Source: Paenibacillus sp. JQZ6Y-1 (GTDB lineage: Bacteria; Bacillota; Bacilli; Paenibacillales; Paenibacillaceae). Taken from it: a stretch of DNA of 64,000 nucleotides. Where the stretch lies: NCBI RefSeq assembly GCF_040719145.1, contig NZ_JBFDUZ010000001.1:744001-808000 (forward strand), in the 5' to 3' direction. Both the position numbers and the translations under genes were made by a program. Shown here piece after piece: positions 1-9,131 of the stretch (within the stretch, counting starts at the first letter, position 1; every line of letters begins with the position of its first letter). Under the pieces are notes generated by a model. It was not told where the DNA came from. It did not search any database and worked only from the letters and a program-made list of their open reading frames with translations.

Positions 1-2
1 CC

Positions 3-1151
3 TTTGCTCTATCGCATGATACGGTGTCCGCCTATCGCGGAGAAGGAACCTTTACATTGGACAATCACGGCAGCCCGGTGCTGCTGACGTATCAGACGTC
101 ACCGATTACGGGCTGGACGGTGTTGCAGGCAGTGCCATTGTCGGTCTTGCTGCATGATGCGAATCAGATCAATCGGCAGATTCTATTGCTGGGTGGGGTT
201 GGTCTGTTGTTGTCGGTGCTGCTGTCGATCATCCATTCCATGCGGATTACCCGCCCATTAAGTCGATTACAGCAAACGATGAAGCTGGTAGAGCGCGGGC
301 AATTCAATGTATCGCTGCCTGTACAGCAGCTGGATGAGATTGGGCATGTGAGCCGAGCGTTCAATATGATGGTATCGCGGCTTGGTCGCTTAACCTCAAG
401 ACTGGTGGAAACGGAAATTCGGGAAAAGAATGCTCGTATTGCTTCTCTACAAAGTCAGATCAATCCGCATTTTCTGTACAATACGCTTGGTTCCATCAGT
501 ATGCACGCCGAGTTGGCGGATCATCGGGAAATTGTTCATATGACTGGTCATTTGAGTGCGCTGCTGCGATATAGTATCGGCGGCGATCAGACCGAGGTGA
601 CGGTGAAGCAGGAGCTGGAGCATGTGTGTGGTTATTTAGCGATTCAGCATATCCGATATGACGAGCGACTGAGTTATAGCATCCAAGCGGAGGATGCGTT
701 GCTGGATTGTCCCATTATTCGGCTGACGCTACAGCCGCTAGTAGAGAATGCGATTGTACATGGCTTAGAGCGCGGGCGAGGTGAGGTACAGATAGCTATT
801 ACCGTGCAGCCTGATCCACAGGGCGTATGTATTGCCGTTTGTGATAATGGACCGGGAATGGAGCCGGAGCAAATGGAAGCCCAATTGCAGCGTATGAATG
901 AAGGGCAGCTGCCAGAGGGACCGGGGGGTCATGGGCTGGTCAATGTACATCGGCGTATTGTGCTAAAGTATGGCTCTGCCTACGGTATTCGACTTCGTCA
1001 TCGGGAAAGTGGGGGACTGGAGGTGCGGGTGCTTTTACCAGAAGCTGCATCGTCTGACAACACAGCATCAGTCGGAGCGTTATCGGATGGTACCACATTC
1101 GTATCAACCAAAGCATCATCTACGTCATGTGTTACGTCGGCATCCTCTTAG
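3..1151 (+). CDS. YesM-type sensor histidine kinase, 5' end outside window
   Basis: The reading frame is open to the window edge, so the N-terminus is missing; the GTG at 24 is internal. What remains is the end of an extracellular sensor domain, one membrane segment (about 177-245), a HAMP domain (ITRPLSRLQQTM onward), a His_kinase domain with the phospho-acceptor His at 468-470 in NPHFLYN, and an HATPase domain with N box (LVENAIVHG) and G boxes (DNGPGM, GHGLVNV). This is the LytS/YesM kinase family. It lies 196 bases before its AraC-type response regulator and ahead of a sugar ABC importer, so it probably senses an extracellular oligosaccharide or its binding protein. The tail after the ATPase domain is low-complexity Ser/Thr. 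Confidence 0.93.
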   Translation, partial: FALSHDTVSAYRGEGTFTLDNHGSPVLLTYQTSPITGWTVLQAVPLSVLLHDANQINRQILLLGGVGLLLSVLLSIIHSMRITRPLSRLQQTMKLVERGQFNVSLPVQQLDEIGHVSRAFNMMVSRLGRLTSRLVETEIREKNARIASLQSQINPHFLYNTLGSISMHAELADHREIVHMTGHLSALLRYSIGGDQTEVTVKQELEHVCGYLAIQHIRYDERLSYSIQAEDALLDCPIIRLTLQPLVENAIVHGLERGRGEVQIAITVQPDPQGVCIAVCDNGPGMEPEQMEAQLQRMNEGQLPEGPGGHGLVNVHRRIVLKYGSAYGIRLRHRESGGLEVRVLLPEAASSDNTASVGALSDGTTFVSTKASSTSCVTSASS

Positions 1152-1347
1152 CCATTGGCTGTGATAGCTGTAACAGCTGTGTATCAACTCTATCTAATCG
1201 TTTTCTAACATGCCTGCCCTAATACTAGATGTCGATCTACAATGTACTACACCATAGCGGGATGAATATAGATGCAGATTGCATGAGGATAAGAAAGAAA
1301 GATGGGACTATACGAGAGCAATAGGACGAAGGGAGAGAGTGGAGAAT

Positions 1348-2988
1348 ATGTCCAAGCATCAAGTGCTGGTTGTGGATGATGAATTGATTTTTCGCAAAGG
1401 ATTGACACATGTGATTAACGGCTTCGATCTGGACTGGGAAGTATGCGGCGAAGCGAAGGATGGCTTGGAGGCGCTGGAAATGATTCGTCATCTACAGCCT
1501 CAGCTGATCATTACCGATATTCGTATGCCGCAAATGGACGGTGTACAGCTACAGGCGGCGGTGGCAGATCAATATCCGGGTATTAGCTGTATCGTGCTGA
1601 GCGGATATGATGATTTTGAATATGCGCGTAGTTCGATTCGCAGTGGTGCGCGGGATTATTTACTCAAGCCCGTGCAAAAGGATGAGCTACAAGCGGCGCT
1701 GTTGCGGGTGAGTGAGGAATTGGCAGATCGTGCTGCGGAGCAGGCTGCTGAGGATATGAGTGAGCAGCATTTGCGTGTACAGCTGTTGTCTGGGCTGGTG
1801 CATGGACATATGGCGTATGATGCGGCAGAGCTGCTGGAGGATGCGGGCTTGTCGTTTACAGCAGGAAAAGGCATATATTGTTTAATTGCCCAGCTGGATC
1901 GCGGCTCGATTGCGGAGCAGCGGTATCATCAAAATGATCCTGAGCTGTTTTTGCTGTATATTCAGCAGTTTATGCGAGAGGTTGTATTAGAGGAGCTGCA
2001 TGGATACACCTTTATGGAGCAGGGCAAGGTGGTTGCGCTTGTGCAGATGGATATGGGAGCAGTAAGTGAAGCTCAATTGACGACGCTGTGTGATCGACTG
2101 GTTCGTACGATCCGGCGTGTATCCAAATTGACGATTACGATCGGCATCGGTCGCGGTGCTGCTGAGCTAGAAGGGGTTCCTCGTTCCTATCGGGAAGCCG
2201 AGGTGGCATTGTTGTATCGACTGACTGCAGGCGGGGATCGGGTGCTATCGTATCAGTCGCAGGCTACGGCAGACGAGCAGGAGCATCCGGTGCGTTTGCC
2301 CTCTGCTGACCGACATACATTGGAGCAATTGCTCGGACGTACGCATGAACATGAGCTGCATGAGCAGGTACAGCAGCTAGTCGAGCGTCTTTGTCATCAG
2401 CTACGCCGACCAGAAATGATCCAGCAGCAGGTATGTAGAATCATTATGGAGAGCTATGAGATTGCGCTGGATTATGGAGTGGCAGAGTCTTGGTTGAATG
2501 ATAGCGATATTGGCATTGTATTGCAGCAGGTGCTGACGATCAATGACCGTCGCGAGCTGGCGGATTATTGCAGCCGTCGTCTGCATGAGCTGTATATGCT
2601 GCTGCGTGGGCGCGAGAATCAGGCAACTCATGCGGTAGATCGAGCCGTACAGTATATGGAGCAGCATTATGCTGAGCATATTACATTGGGACTGATGGCA
2701 GAGCAGGTGTACCTAAATGCCTCGTATCTGAGCAGCCTATTCAAAAGCCGATTGGGACAATCCTTTGTCGAGGTGCTGACAGGAATTCGTATCCGTGAAG
2801 CTGCACGCCGATTGGCACAGAGCGATGAGAAGGTCGTCAGTATCGCCGTCGCAACGGGCTTCGTCAACATCCGGCATTTTAACCGTGTATTCAAGACGGA
2901 GATGGAAGTAACGCCGAAGCAGTACCGTGACCGAATGCGCAGCTTCGCCAGCCCGCATGAAGAAAAAGGGGGAAGTCGAAGTGTATAA
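1348..2988 (+). CDS. YesN-type AraC-family response regulator
   Basis: 546 residues. An N-terminal receiver (about 5-120) carries phospho-acceptor Asp57 in IITDIRMP and Lys107 in YLLKPV; a middle region follows; an AraC/XylS double helix-turn-helix fills about 440-540. The ATG at 1348 is chosen because GGAGAGAGTGGAG lies just before it and MSKHQVLVVDDE is the usual receiver start; an in-frame upstream start would add 23 unrelated residues. It pairs with the upstream YesM-type kinase and very likely activates the sugar importer starting at 3171. Confidence 0.93.
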   Translation: MSKHQVLVVDDELIFRKGLTHVINGFDLDWEVCGEAKDGLEALEMIRHLQPQLIITDIRMPQMDGVQLQAAVADQYPGISCIVLSGYDDFEYARSSIRSGARDYLLKPVQKDELQAALLRVSEELADRAAEQAAEDMSEQHLRVQLLSGLVHGHMAYDAAELLEDAGLSFTAGKGIYCLIAQLDRGSIAEQRYHQNDPELFLLYIQQFMREVVLEELHGYTFMEQGKVVALVQMDMGAVSEAQLTTLCDRLVRTIRRVSKLTITIGIGRGAAELEGVPRSYREAEVALLYRLTAGGDRVLSYQSQATADEQEHPVRLPSADRHTLEQLLGRTHEHELHEQVQQLVERLCHQLRRPEMIQQQVCRIIMESYEIALDYGVAESWLNDSDIGIVLQQVLTINDRRELADYCSRRLHELYMLLRGRENQATHAVDRAVQYMEQHYAEHITLGLMAEQVYLNASYLSSLFKSRLGQSFVEVLTGIRIREAARRLAQSDEKVVSIAVATGFVNIRHFNRVFKTEMEVTPKQYRDRMRSFASPHEEKGGSRSV

Positions 2989-3080
2989 CGATACCGTGCT
3001 GTAGCGCGGTTCCAAATATATGTCCATACAATCGAAAGAAGCGTCATGGTGGGCAGCCTGCCTGTCGGATAAGATGTGAA

Positions 3081-3095
3081 ATGTAAGCGTTATCT
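3081..3095 (+). promoter_or_regulatory. cre-like catabolite repression site
   Basis: ATGTAAGCGTTATCT fits the Bacillus cre consensus WTGNAANCGNWNNCW at every defined position. It sits 76 bases before the binding-protein start codon, a usual place for CcpA repression of sugar import genes. No clear -35/-10 pair was found to fix its position relative to the transcription start. Confidence 0.6.
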
Positions 3096-3170
3096 CAAGA
3101 GCGCCAGACGCCTACCTAGGCAAGCGCGATAACGAACTGTATTCACATTAACGACAGGGAGGCTTTTTGT

Positions 3171-4463
3171 ATGAATAGTAAACTAACGATTCGCACGGCG
3201 TTCTTACTGCTTGCGGCTATGCTGGTATTATCTGCGTGTGCAGGCGGTACACAGCCGTCAGGCAGCACTGAAGGCGGACAGAGCGGTGGCAAAACATCGA
3301 TTACCTTCTGGACTCCATTTAGCGGTGGTGATGGTGAATTTATGACCGCTATGATTGAGAAATTCAATGCCGAGAATCAAAATATTCATGTGGAGCAATT
3401 GAGTAACCGGGCAGAGGATTATTACACCAAGCTGCAAACCTCACTTGCATCGGATCAGGCACCGGATTTGGCAGTTCTGCACTCCTCGCGTATGCCGCAA
3501 TTTGTACCTGCTGGATATGTGAATGAACTGGACGGATTGGCTTCAGCAGCAGGGGTGAAATGGGACGATTTTAATCCAACGATTCTAGATTCCACCATTT
3601 ACGACAGCAAGCATTATTCGATTCCGCTGGATACGCACGCGATCGTCATGTACTACAACAAAAAGTACTTAGAGCAGGCAGGCGTATTGAAGGATGGACA
3701 GCCGGACTTCGATAAGTCGCCAGAAGGCTTCACCGAATTTCTAACCAAAATTAAGGATGCCGTGCCATCCGATGTAGCACCACTGGCTCAGCCGAACACG
3801 AAGATTGACTCGTACTGGATGTTCTGGGGCTTTTACAATCAGTTGAACGATGGCGGCAAATTCTATAATGCGGATGGCAAAGCTGAGCTGAACAATCCGC
3901 AGGCACTGGAAGCGCTGAATTATGTGAATAGTCTCTATACATCCAAGCTGATTCCGCCGAATATCAACGATGCGGTCAAGCTATTCCAAGATCAGAAGGC
4001 AGCGGTTGTCATTACTGGCGTATGGAGTACGGGTGCATTTGAGAATATTAAGGATCTAGACTTTGGCGTGGTGCCATTCCCGCAAATCTATGATCAACCG
4101 GCAACATGGGGCGATTCTCACACCCTTGTACTGCCGAAGCATAGCAAAGAAGACAGCGCTAAGCAGCAAGCGGCACTCACCTTCGCCAACTGGCTTGCCG
4201 AGCATGGGGACATGTGGGCAAAAGCAGGTCATATCCCAAGTGTTACGCGTGTCGTAGATTCTCAGGAATTCAAGGATATGCCGTATCGCAGTGACTATGC
4301 CGCTTCTGCCGATTTCGTCAAATACTGGCCACGCAATGCCAAACAGGGTCAAGTCAACGACAATGTGGTCAAGGAATTCGAGAAAATGATGGCTGGACAG
4401 CAGGATGCTGCAACCACGCTAGAAAAATCCGATATCTCCACCGACAAAATCGTTGGCAAATAA
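3171..4463 (+). CDS. ABC importer sugar-binding lipoprotein (family 1)
   Basis: 430 residues. A signal peptide ends in a lipobox LVLSAC with lipidated Cys23, followed by a Gly/Ser linker and a family-1 extracellular solute-binding fold of normal length (TFWTPFSGGDGEFM start; Asp/Trp-rich sugar-binding loops). AGGGAGG lies 10 bases before the ATG. It captures an oligosaccharide outside the membrane and feeds the two permeases downstream. No ATPase gene is in the module, as in many Gram-positive systems that share an MsmX-type ATPase. The substrate cannot be read from sequence; the downstream GH2 enzyme suggests a galactoside or glucuronide. Confidence 0.93.
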   Translation: MNSKLTIRTAFLLLAAMLVLSACAGGTQPSGSTEGGQSGGKTSITFWTPFSGGDGEFMTAMIEKFNAENQNIHVEQLSNRAEDYYTKLQTSLASDQAPDLAVLHSSRMPQFVPAGYVNELDGLASAAGVKWDDFNPTILDSTIYDSKHYSIPLDTHAIVMYYNKKYLEQAGVLKDGQPDFDKSPEGFTEFLTKIKDAVPSDVAPLAQPNTKIDSYWMFWGFYNQLNDGGKFYNADGKAELNNPQALEALNYVNSLYTSKLIPPNINDAVKLFQDQKAAVVITGVWSTGAFENIKDLDFGVVPFPQIYDQPATWGDSHTLVLPKHSKEDSAKQQAALTFANWLAEHGDMWAKAGHIPSVTRVVDSQEFKDMPYRSDYAASADFVKYWPRNAKQGQVNDNVVKEFEKMMAGQQDAATTLEKSDISTDKIVGK

Positions 4464-4499
4464 CCGAGAAGTCTTGGATTCAACGAAAGGAGCATACTC

Positions 4500-5420
4500 A
4501 TGGACGTCAAACCGTTAACCAGCAAGCGCAATATCAGTCTAGGCACACGCGGGTTATCACGCCAAGGCTGGGTCACCGGTATCCTGATGGTGCTGCCGTA
4601 TACGATCTTTTTCCTGCTATTCTCCTTGTTTCCGATTCTATACGGATTGCGGGTTAGCTTTTACGATTGGTCGCTGCTGGGTGACCGTACCTTTATCGGC
4701 TTGAGCAATTACGTGACGATTCTACAGGATGAGGAATTTCTAGGGAATCTGCGCAATACCGTCTTGTTTACACTGGTCAGCGTGCCGCTCGTGAGCGGCA
4801 TCGGCTTGCTGCTGGCTGTACTGGTGCATCAGATTCGGCGCGGGCAGGCATTCTTTCGATCAGCGGTATTTATGCCCTATGTGCTGTCCGTATCGGTTAT
4901 CTCTAGCATCTGGGTGATCTTTTTGCAGCCGTATAGCGGATTGTTCAATCGCATGCTGCATGCGCTCGGATTGATCAATAGTGAGATTTTCTGGTTATCT
5001 GATCCGCTGCTAGCGTGGGCGTCGATTGTAATGTCGACCGTATGGTGGACGGTAGGCTTTGTGTTTGTATTATTTCTGGCAGGCTTGCAGGATATTCCGG
5101 CGGCGTATTATGAAGCTGGCGAGATTGAGGGCGCGAATCGTTGGCAGGCATTTTGGTATATTACCTTTCCATCGCTATCACGCATTACGATTCTGGTCAT
5201 TGTGCTGCAAACAATCGCCTCGTTCAAAATCTTCGGTCAATCCAAGCTCATTACCGGCGGTGGTCCGGCAGGTGCGACGAAGACAGTCGTCTTTTCCATT
5301 TATGAGAATGGATTTCAGACATTTCAAATGGGCTACGCATCAGCGATTGCATTCGTACTCATGATTGTCATTATGGTGATCTCACTGCTGCAGACATTGA
5401 TTCTGCGCAGATACCAGTAA
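4500..5420 (+). CDS. sugar ABC transporter permease (MalF/UgpA type)
   Basis: 306 residues with six predicted membrane segments. The cytoplasmic EAA loop is EAGEIEGANRWQAFWYITFP, which contacts the shared ATPase. AAAGGAG is 8 bases before the ATG. It is the first of two permeases of the importer, 36 bases after the binding protein and 13 bases before the second permease. Confidence 0.93.
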   Translation: MDVKPLTSKRNISLGTRGLSRQGWVTGILMVLPYTIFFLLFSLFPILYGLRVSFYDWSLLGDRTFIGLSNYVTILQDEEFLGNLRNTVLFTLVSVPLVSGIGLLLAVLVHQIRRGQAFFRSAVFMPYVLSVSVISSIWVIFLQPYSGLFNRMLHALGLINSEIFWLSDPLLAWASIVMSTVWWTVGFVFVLFLAGLQDIPAAYYEAGEIEGANRWQAFWYITFPSLSRITILVIVLQTIASFKIFGQSKLITGGGPAGATKTVVFSIYENGFQTFQMGYASAIAFVLMIVIMVISLLQTLILRRYQ

Positions 5421-5433
5421 AGGGGGGCATGAG

Positions 5434-6252
5434 ATGACAACGATGGATCGTGCATATGTCGTGGTGAGTCGGATTGTGGCGGTACTGCTGGCGCTATTCT
5501 TCCTACTGCCAATTGTCTGGATGCTAGTGCTGTCGCTTACACCGGAGGGACAGGATCTATTCTCTGGCAATGTCCAGTTTTCCTTTGCCAATTATGAAAA
5601 GGTACTGAGTCAAGCGCCGATCTTTGGCTGGATGGGCAACAGTCTGATCGTATCGGTGATTACGACCACGCTCGTGCTGCTGTTCTCATCGCTAGCGGCG
5701 TATGCGTTCTCGCGGATTTCGTTTCCCGGCAGCAAATGGCTGTTTCTTCTGTTTCTGTCCGGTATGATGATTCCGGGCGAAGCGACGCTGATTCCGCTAT
5801 ATCTGTTTATGCGTGATCTGGGACTGCTCGGTACGCGCACCTCGCTGATCTTGCCAGCGATTGCAGGGCCGATGGGGATCTTTATTATGAAGCAATTTTT
5901 CGACGGATTGCCGAAGGATTTGGAAGAAGCAGCACGGATGGATGGCGCAGGCTTTTTCAAAATTTGGTATCGTATCTTCCTGCCGCTGTCGCGTCCGGCA
6001 CTGGCAGCGCTAGGTATCTTTACCTTTATCGGCTCGTGGAATGATTATGTCTGGCCGCTAATCTCCATTTCGGATAAAGCATTTATGACGATTACACTTG
6101 GTCTGCCGATGTTCCAAAGCTCGTATGTGCAGCAGTATGCGCTGCCGATGACAGCCAACGCACTTGCCGCCATTCCGGTACTAATCGTGTTCCTGCTGTT
6201 CCAAAAGCAGATTATTAAAGGGATTGCGTTTACCGGCGGCAAGGAAGGCTGA
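5434..6252 (+). CDS. sugar ABC transporter permease (MalG/UgpE type)
   Basis: 272 residues, six predicted membrane segments, EAA loop EEAARMDGAGFFKIWYRIFL and the family C-terminal KGIAFTGGKEG. AAAGGGGGG precedes the ATG. It forms the membrane channel together with the preceding permease. Confidence 0.93.
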   Translation: MTTMDRAYVVVSRIVAVLLALFFLLPIVWMLVLSLTPEGQDLFSGNVQFSFANYEKVLSQAPIFGWMGNSLIVSVITTTLVLLFSSLAAYAFSRISFPGSKWLFLLFLSGMMIPGEATLIPLYLFMRDLGLLGTRTSLILPAIAGPMGIFIMKQFFDGLPKDLEEAARMDGAGFFKIWYRIFLPLSRPALAALGIFTFIGSWNDYVWPLISISDKAFMTITLGLPMFQSSYVQQYALPMTANALAAIPVLIVFLLFQKQIIKGIAFTGGKEG

Positions 6253-6458
6253 AGCAGAGGAATATGTGAAATGTTCGCAGGTGGAGCCGACAAAGATGCA
6301 AAATCTCCATATACCGTTGGGCATCATGCAGCTTGAACTACATTTCAACAGATACTATCAACCATCGCTTTATATCGCTCAGACATATGGAATGATTCTG
6401 TTATTCATATTGCTTAGATGGGAAACGTATATCGTATTCGAAGGAGGAACTTCATCCA

Positions 6459-8273
6459 ATGAAATATTTACAACATCCAACCGCACACAATGACCGCGAC
6501 CAACGTCTGCCACGACCGGAATATCCGCGTCCGCAGCTGGTGCGGGAGGATTGGATCAATTTGAACGGAACATGGGCATTTGCTTTTGACGATGAACGAC
6601 GAGGGGATGCCGAGGGCTGGCATACGGGCGGGCAAGATGCCTTTGACCGTAGCATCGAAGTGCCGTTTGCCTTTCAAAGTGAATTGAGCGGTATTGGGGA
6701 GACTGGGTTTCACGATCTGGTTTGGTATCGTCGTACCTTGGAACTGCCGACGAACTGGACGGACAAGCATGTCATTATTCATTTTGGGGCAGTTGATTAT
6801 GCAGCTACCGTTTGGATTAACGGTCAATGGGCGGCAGCGCATGAAGGCGGACATACGCCGTTTCAGGCGGATATTACAGCGCTACTGCAAAAGGAAGGCA
6901 CGAACGAAATCGTGGTGCGTTGTGAGGATTTTAGCCGTGATGTGACGCTGCCGCGCGGCAAGCAGTATTGGCTGGAAGACTCAGCAAGCATCTTTTACAC
7001 TCGGACGACCGGCATCTGGCAAAGTGTATGGCTGGAAGCGGTAGAGCCATACCATTTGCAGCGACTGCGCCTGACCCCGGATATTGATCGCAACGAGATT
7101 CGGATCGGGCTGACCTATACGTCGGAAACGGGACGCGCGCTACATAACGGTTCCTTTCAGGTGCGATTAACGGTAGATTTTGATGGCAAAAATATGACGA
7201 CCGACGAGTTTGCCTTGCATGGTGTGGAGCAGTTCCGCGCTATCGGGCTGAATGATTTTAATGATCATACGCAAGGACGTTGGTGGAGCGCTGATCGACC
7301 GAATCTGTATGATTTGCGTGTGGAGCTGTTGCACGATGGTAAAGTCGTGGATACAGTGGACAGCTACTTCGGCATGCGCAAAGTATCGATTGATAACAGT
7401 CGGTTTTATCTGAATAATCGCTCTGAATTTTTGCGACTGGTACTGGATCAGGGATATTTTCCAGATGGGATTTTGACCCCGCCATCGGATGAAGCTATAT
7501 TGCGAGATATTGAGTTGACGCAGCAGATGGGCTTCAACGGCGTACGCAAGCATCAGAAGACCGAGGACCCGCGCTTCCTATATTGGTGTGATGTAAAAGG
7601 ATTAATGGTATGGGGCGAAGCTGCGAATGCGTACGATTATTCCGAGCAGTATGTGAATCGCTTTACCCGCGAGTGGCAGGAGATCGTCGAGCGCGATTAT
7701 AATCATCCATCTGTGATCGTTTGGGTTCCACTCAATGAGAGTTGGGGCATTCCGAATGCGTTGGTGGATCAGCGGCAGCAGCAGCATGGGCTGGCGATGT
7801 ATCATTTGACCCGTTCACTAGATGAGATGCGTCCGGTCATTTACAACGATGGCTGGGAAATGATGAAAACTGACATCGTGGCGATTCATGATTATGCGTG
7901 GGAAGAACAGGTGCTGGAAGAACGGTACGCTGATGTGGAAACTGCTGTCAACGCAACGCCGGGCAACCGCCATATCTTCGTCGGTGGTGCCGAATACGAA
8001 GGTCAGCCGATTATGATTACCGAATTTGGCGGCATCGCTTATCAGAAAGGCGAGCAGGAAGGCTGGGGATATTCCGGTGCAGAGACTGATGACGATTATC
8101 TGAAACGGCTGCAAGCTGTCATTCGTCCGCTGTACGGCTCGCCGATTGTGCGCGGATTCTGTTATACCCAGTTGACGGATGTGGAGCAGGAGATTAACGG
8201 CTTGTTGACCTACGATCGTCAGCCCAAAGTTCCGCTGGAGCAGATTCGGCGGATTGTACTGAATCAAGGATAG
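6459..8273 (+). CDS. glycoside hydrolase family 2 (beta-galactosidase/glucuronidase-like)
   Basis: 604 residues, no signal peptide, so cytoplasmic. Domain order is GH2 sugar-binding jelly roll (about 20-185), immunoglobulin-like domain (about 190-300) and TIM barrel (about 305-600). The acid/base is Glu427 in VPLNESWG and the nucleophile is Glu522 in ITEFGG. It is much shorter than LacZ (about 1020 residues) and near the size of beta-glucuronidases and short GH2 enzymes. GAAGGAGGAAC lies 9 bases before the ATG. It follows the importer by 206 bases and probably hydrolyses the imported glycoside; exact specificity is not decidable here. Confidence 0.9.
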   Translation: MKYLQHPTAHNDRDQRLPRPEYPRPQLVREDWINLNGTWAFAFDDERRGDAEGWHTGGQDAFDRSIEVPFAFQSELSGIGETGFHDLVWYRRTLELPTNWTDKHVIIHFGAVDYAATVWINGQWAAAHEGGHTPFQADITALLQKEGTNEIVVRCEDFSRDVTLPRGKQYWLEDSASIFYTRTTGIWQSVWLEAVEPYHLQRLRLTPDIDRNEIRIGLTYTSETGRALHNGSFQVRLTVDFDGKNMTTDEFALHGVEQFRAIGLNDFNDHTQGRWWSADRPNLYDLRVELLHDGKVVDTVDSYFGMRKVSIDNSRFYLNNRSEFLRLVLDQGYFPDGILTPPSDEAILRDIELTQQMGFNGVRKHQKTEDPRFLYWCDVKGLMVWGEAANAYDYSEQYVNRFTREWQEIVERDYNHPSVIVWVPLNESWGIPNALVDQRQQQHGLAMYHLTRSLDEMRPVIYNDGWEMMKTDIVAIHDYAWEEQVLEERYADVETAVNATPGNRHIFVGGAEYEGQPIMITEFGGIAYQKGEQEGWGYSGAETDDDYLKRLQAVIRPLYGSPIVRGFCYTQLTDVEQEINGLLTYDRQPKVPLEQIRRIVLNQG

Positions 8274-8347
8274 AATGTGTAATGATGCGAGAATGATTAT
8301 GCAAACTTAGACTGAATGAATACCAATTGATTGATTTTGTACCTAAC

Positions 8348-8476
8348 AAAGAACCTGAATGTGTATAGAGGAATGTATATCTTTTGCCATGAATACACGC
8401 ATAAACAAGTGATGGTTATGCAGTGATTCTGATGGGGAGAAGTATGCAATCTGTATACCATTTCAGGTTCTTTTTG
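8348..8476 (+). other. long-range stem with T-run in 324-base intergenic region
   Basis: AAAGAACCTGAA at 8348-8359 pairs perfectly with TTCAGGTTCTTT at 8461-8472, followed by a short T-run. Inside, GTATA near 8362 can pair with TATAC near 8455 across a 3x3 internal loop, and GCATAA (8399-8404) pairs with TTATGC (8415-8420). It could be a terminator with a large loop for the GH2 gene, or a structured RNA ahead of the sigma operon. No known riboswitch family is recognised. Confidence 0.4.
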
Positions 8477-8527
8477 CATGTACAAAGCTATACAATAAAA
8501 TAATACCTGTCTATTTTACATAAAAAA

Positions 8528-8556
8528 GGGAACCGTTTGGCGTTGTGCTCAGTCTA
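8528..8556 (+). promoter_or_regulatory. candidate autoregulated ECF promoter
   Basis: GGGAACCGTTT at 8528 supplies the AAC core of an ECF -35 element; AGTCTA at 8551-8556 resembles the CGTCTA -10 after a 17-base spacer from AAC. It lies 42 bases before the sigma-factor start. ECF factors commonly read their own promoter; this assignment is by pattern only. Confidence 0.45.
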
Positions 8557-8597
8557 CATAGAGAAGGCTCAAAGAGAGAAAGAAGGAAGGGGATATT

Positions 8598-9131
8598 GTG
8601 AACGATAGGGAGCTGTTTGAAACGTACCGAGAATCGGTCTATCGGTATTGTTTGTATATGACCGGCAATGCTGCTGATGCTGAGGATATGTGTCAGGAGG
8701 TATTTATCAAGGCATTGCTGGCGAAGCGAGATCATATTGCGCATGAAAAGGCATGGTTACTGCGCATTGCCGCTAACGAATGCCATACTCAATTTACTCG
8801 GCGCAATAACAGGAAGCGGCGGGAGCAAAAAGCCTTTACGTTGCATCTGCCACTGCTGTCCGGCAAATCGGTGGAAAAGCAGATTGAGCAGGGGGAGACG
8901 GTAGACGAATTTACAGCACTGCTTAATCGCTTGGCGGTACCGCTGCGTGAAGTGCTGCTGCTGTATTATATGGGCGAATGCAGTACGACCGAGACGGCGG
9001 AGATTTTGAATGTTCCAGTAGGTACGGTCAAATCCAGACTCCATCGTGCGCTGAAAAAGCTGCGCAAATATTCGACCCATTTCACCGACGATCCTCAGAA
9101 AGGAAGTGACATTCATGCCAAAATGGGATGA
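8598..9131 (+). CDS. ECF RNA polymerase sigma factor
   Basis: 177 residues. Region 2 (about 10-75) contains YRYCLYMTGNAADAEDMCQE; region 4 (about 108-160) contains PLREVLLLYYMGECSTTETA and VGTVKSRLHRALKKLRK. The GTG start at 8598 follows GAAGGAAGGGG. Its end overlaps the next gene by 17 bases, the usual translational coupling between an ECF factor and its anti-sigma protein. Confidence 0.93.
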   Translation: MNDRELFETYRESVYRYCLYMTGNAADAEDMCQEVFIKALLAKRDHIAHEKAWLLRIAANECHTQFTRRNNRKRREQKAFTLHLPLLSGKSVEKQIEQGETVDEFTALLNRLAVPLREVLLLYYMGECSTTETAEILNVPVGTVKSRLHRALKKLRKYSTHFTDDPQKGSDIHAKMG

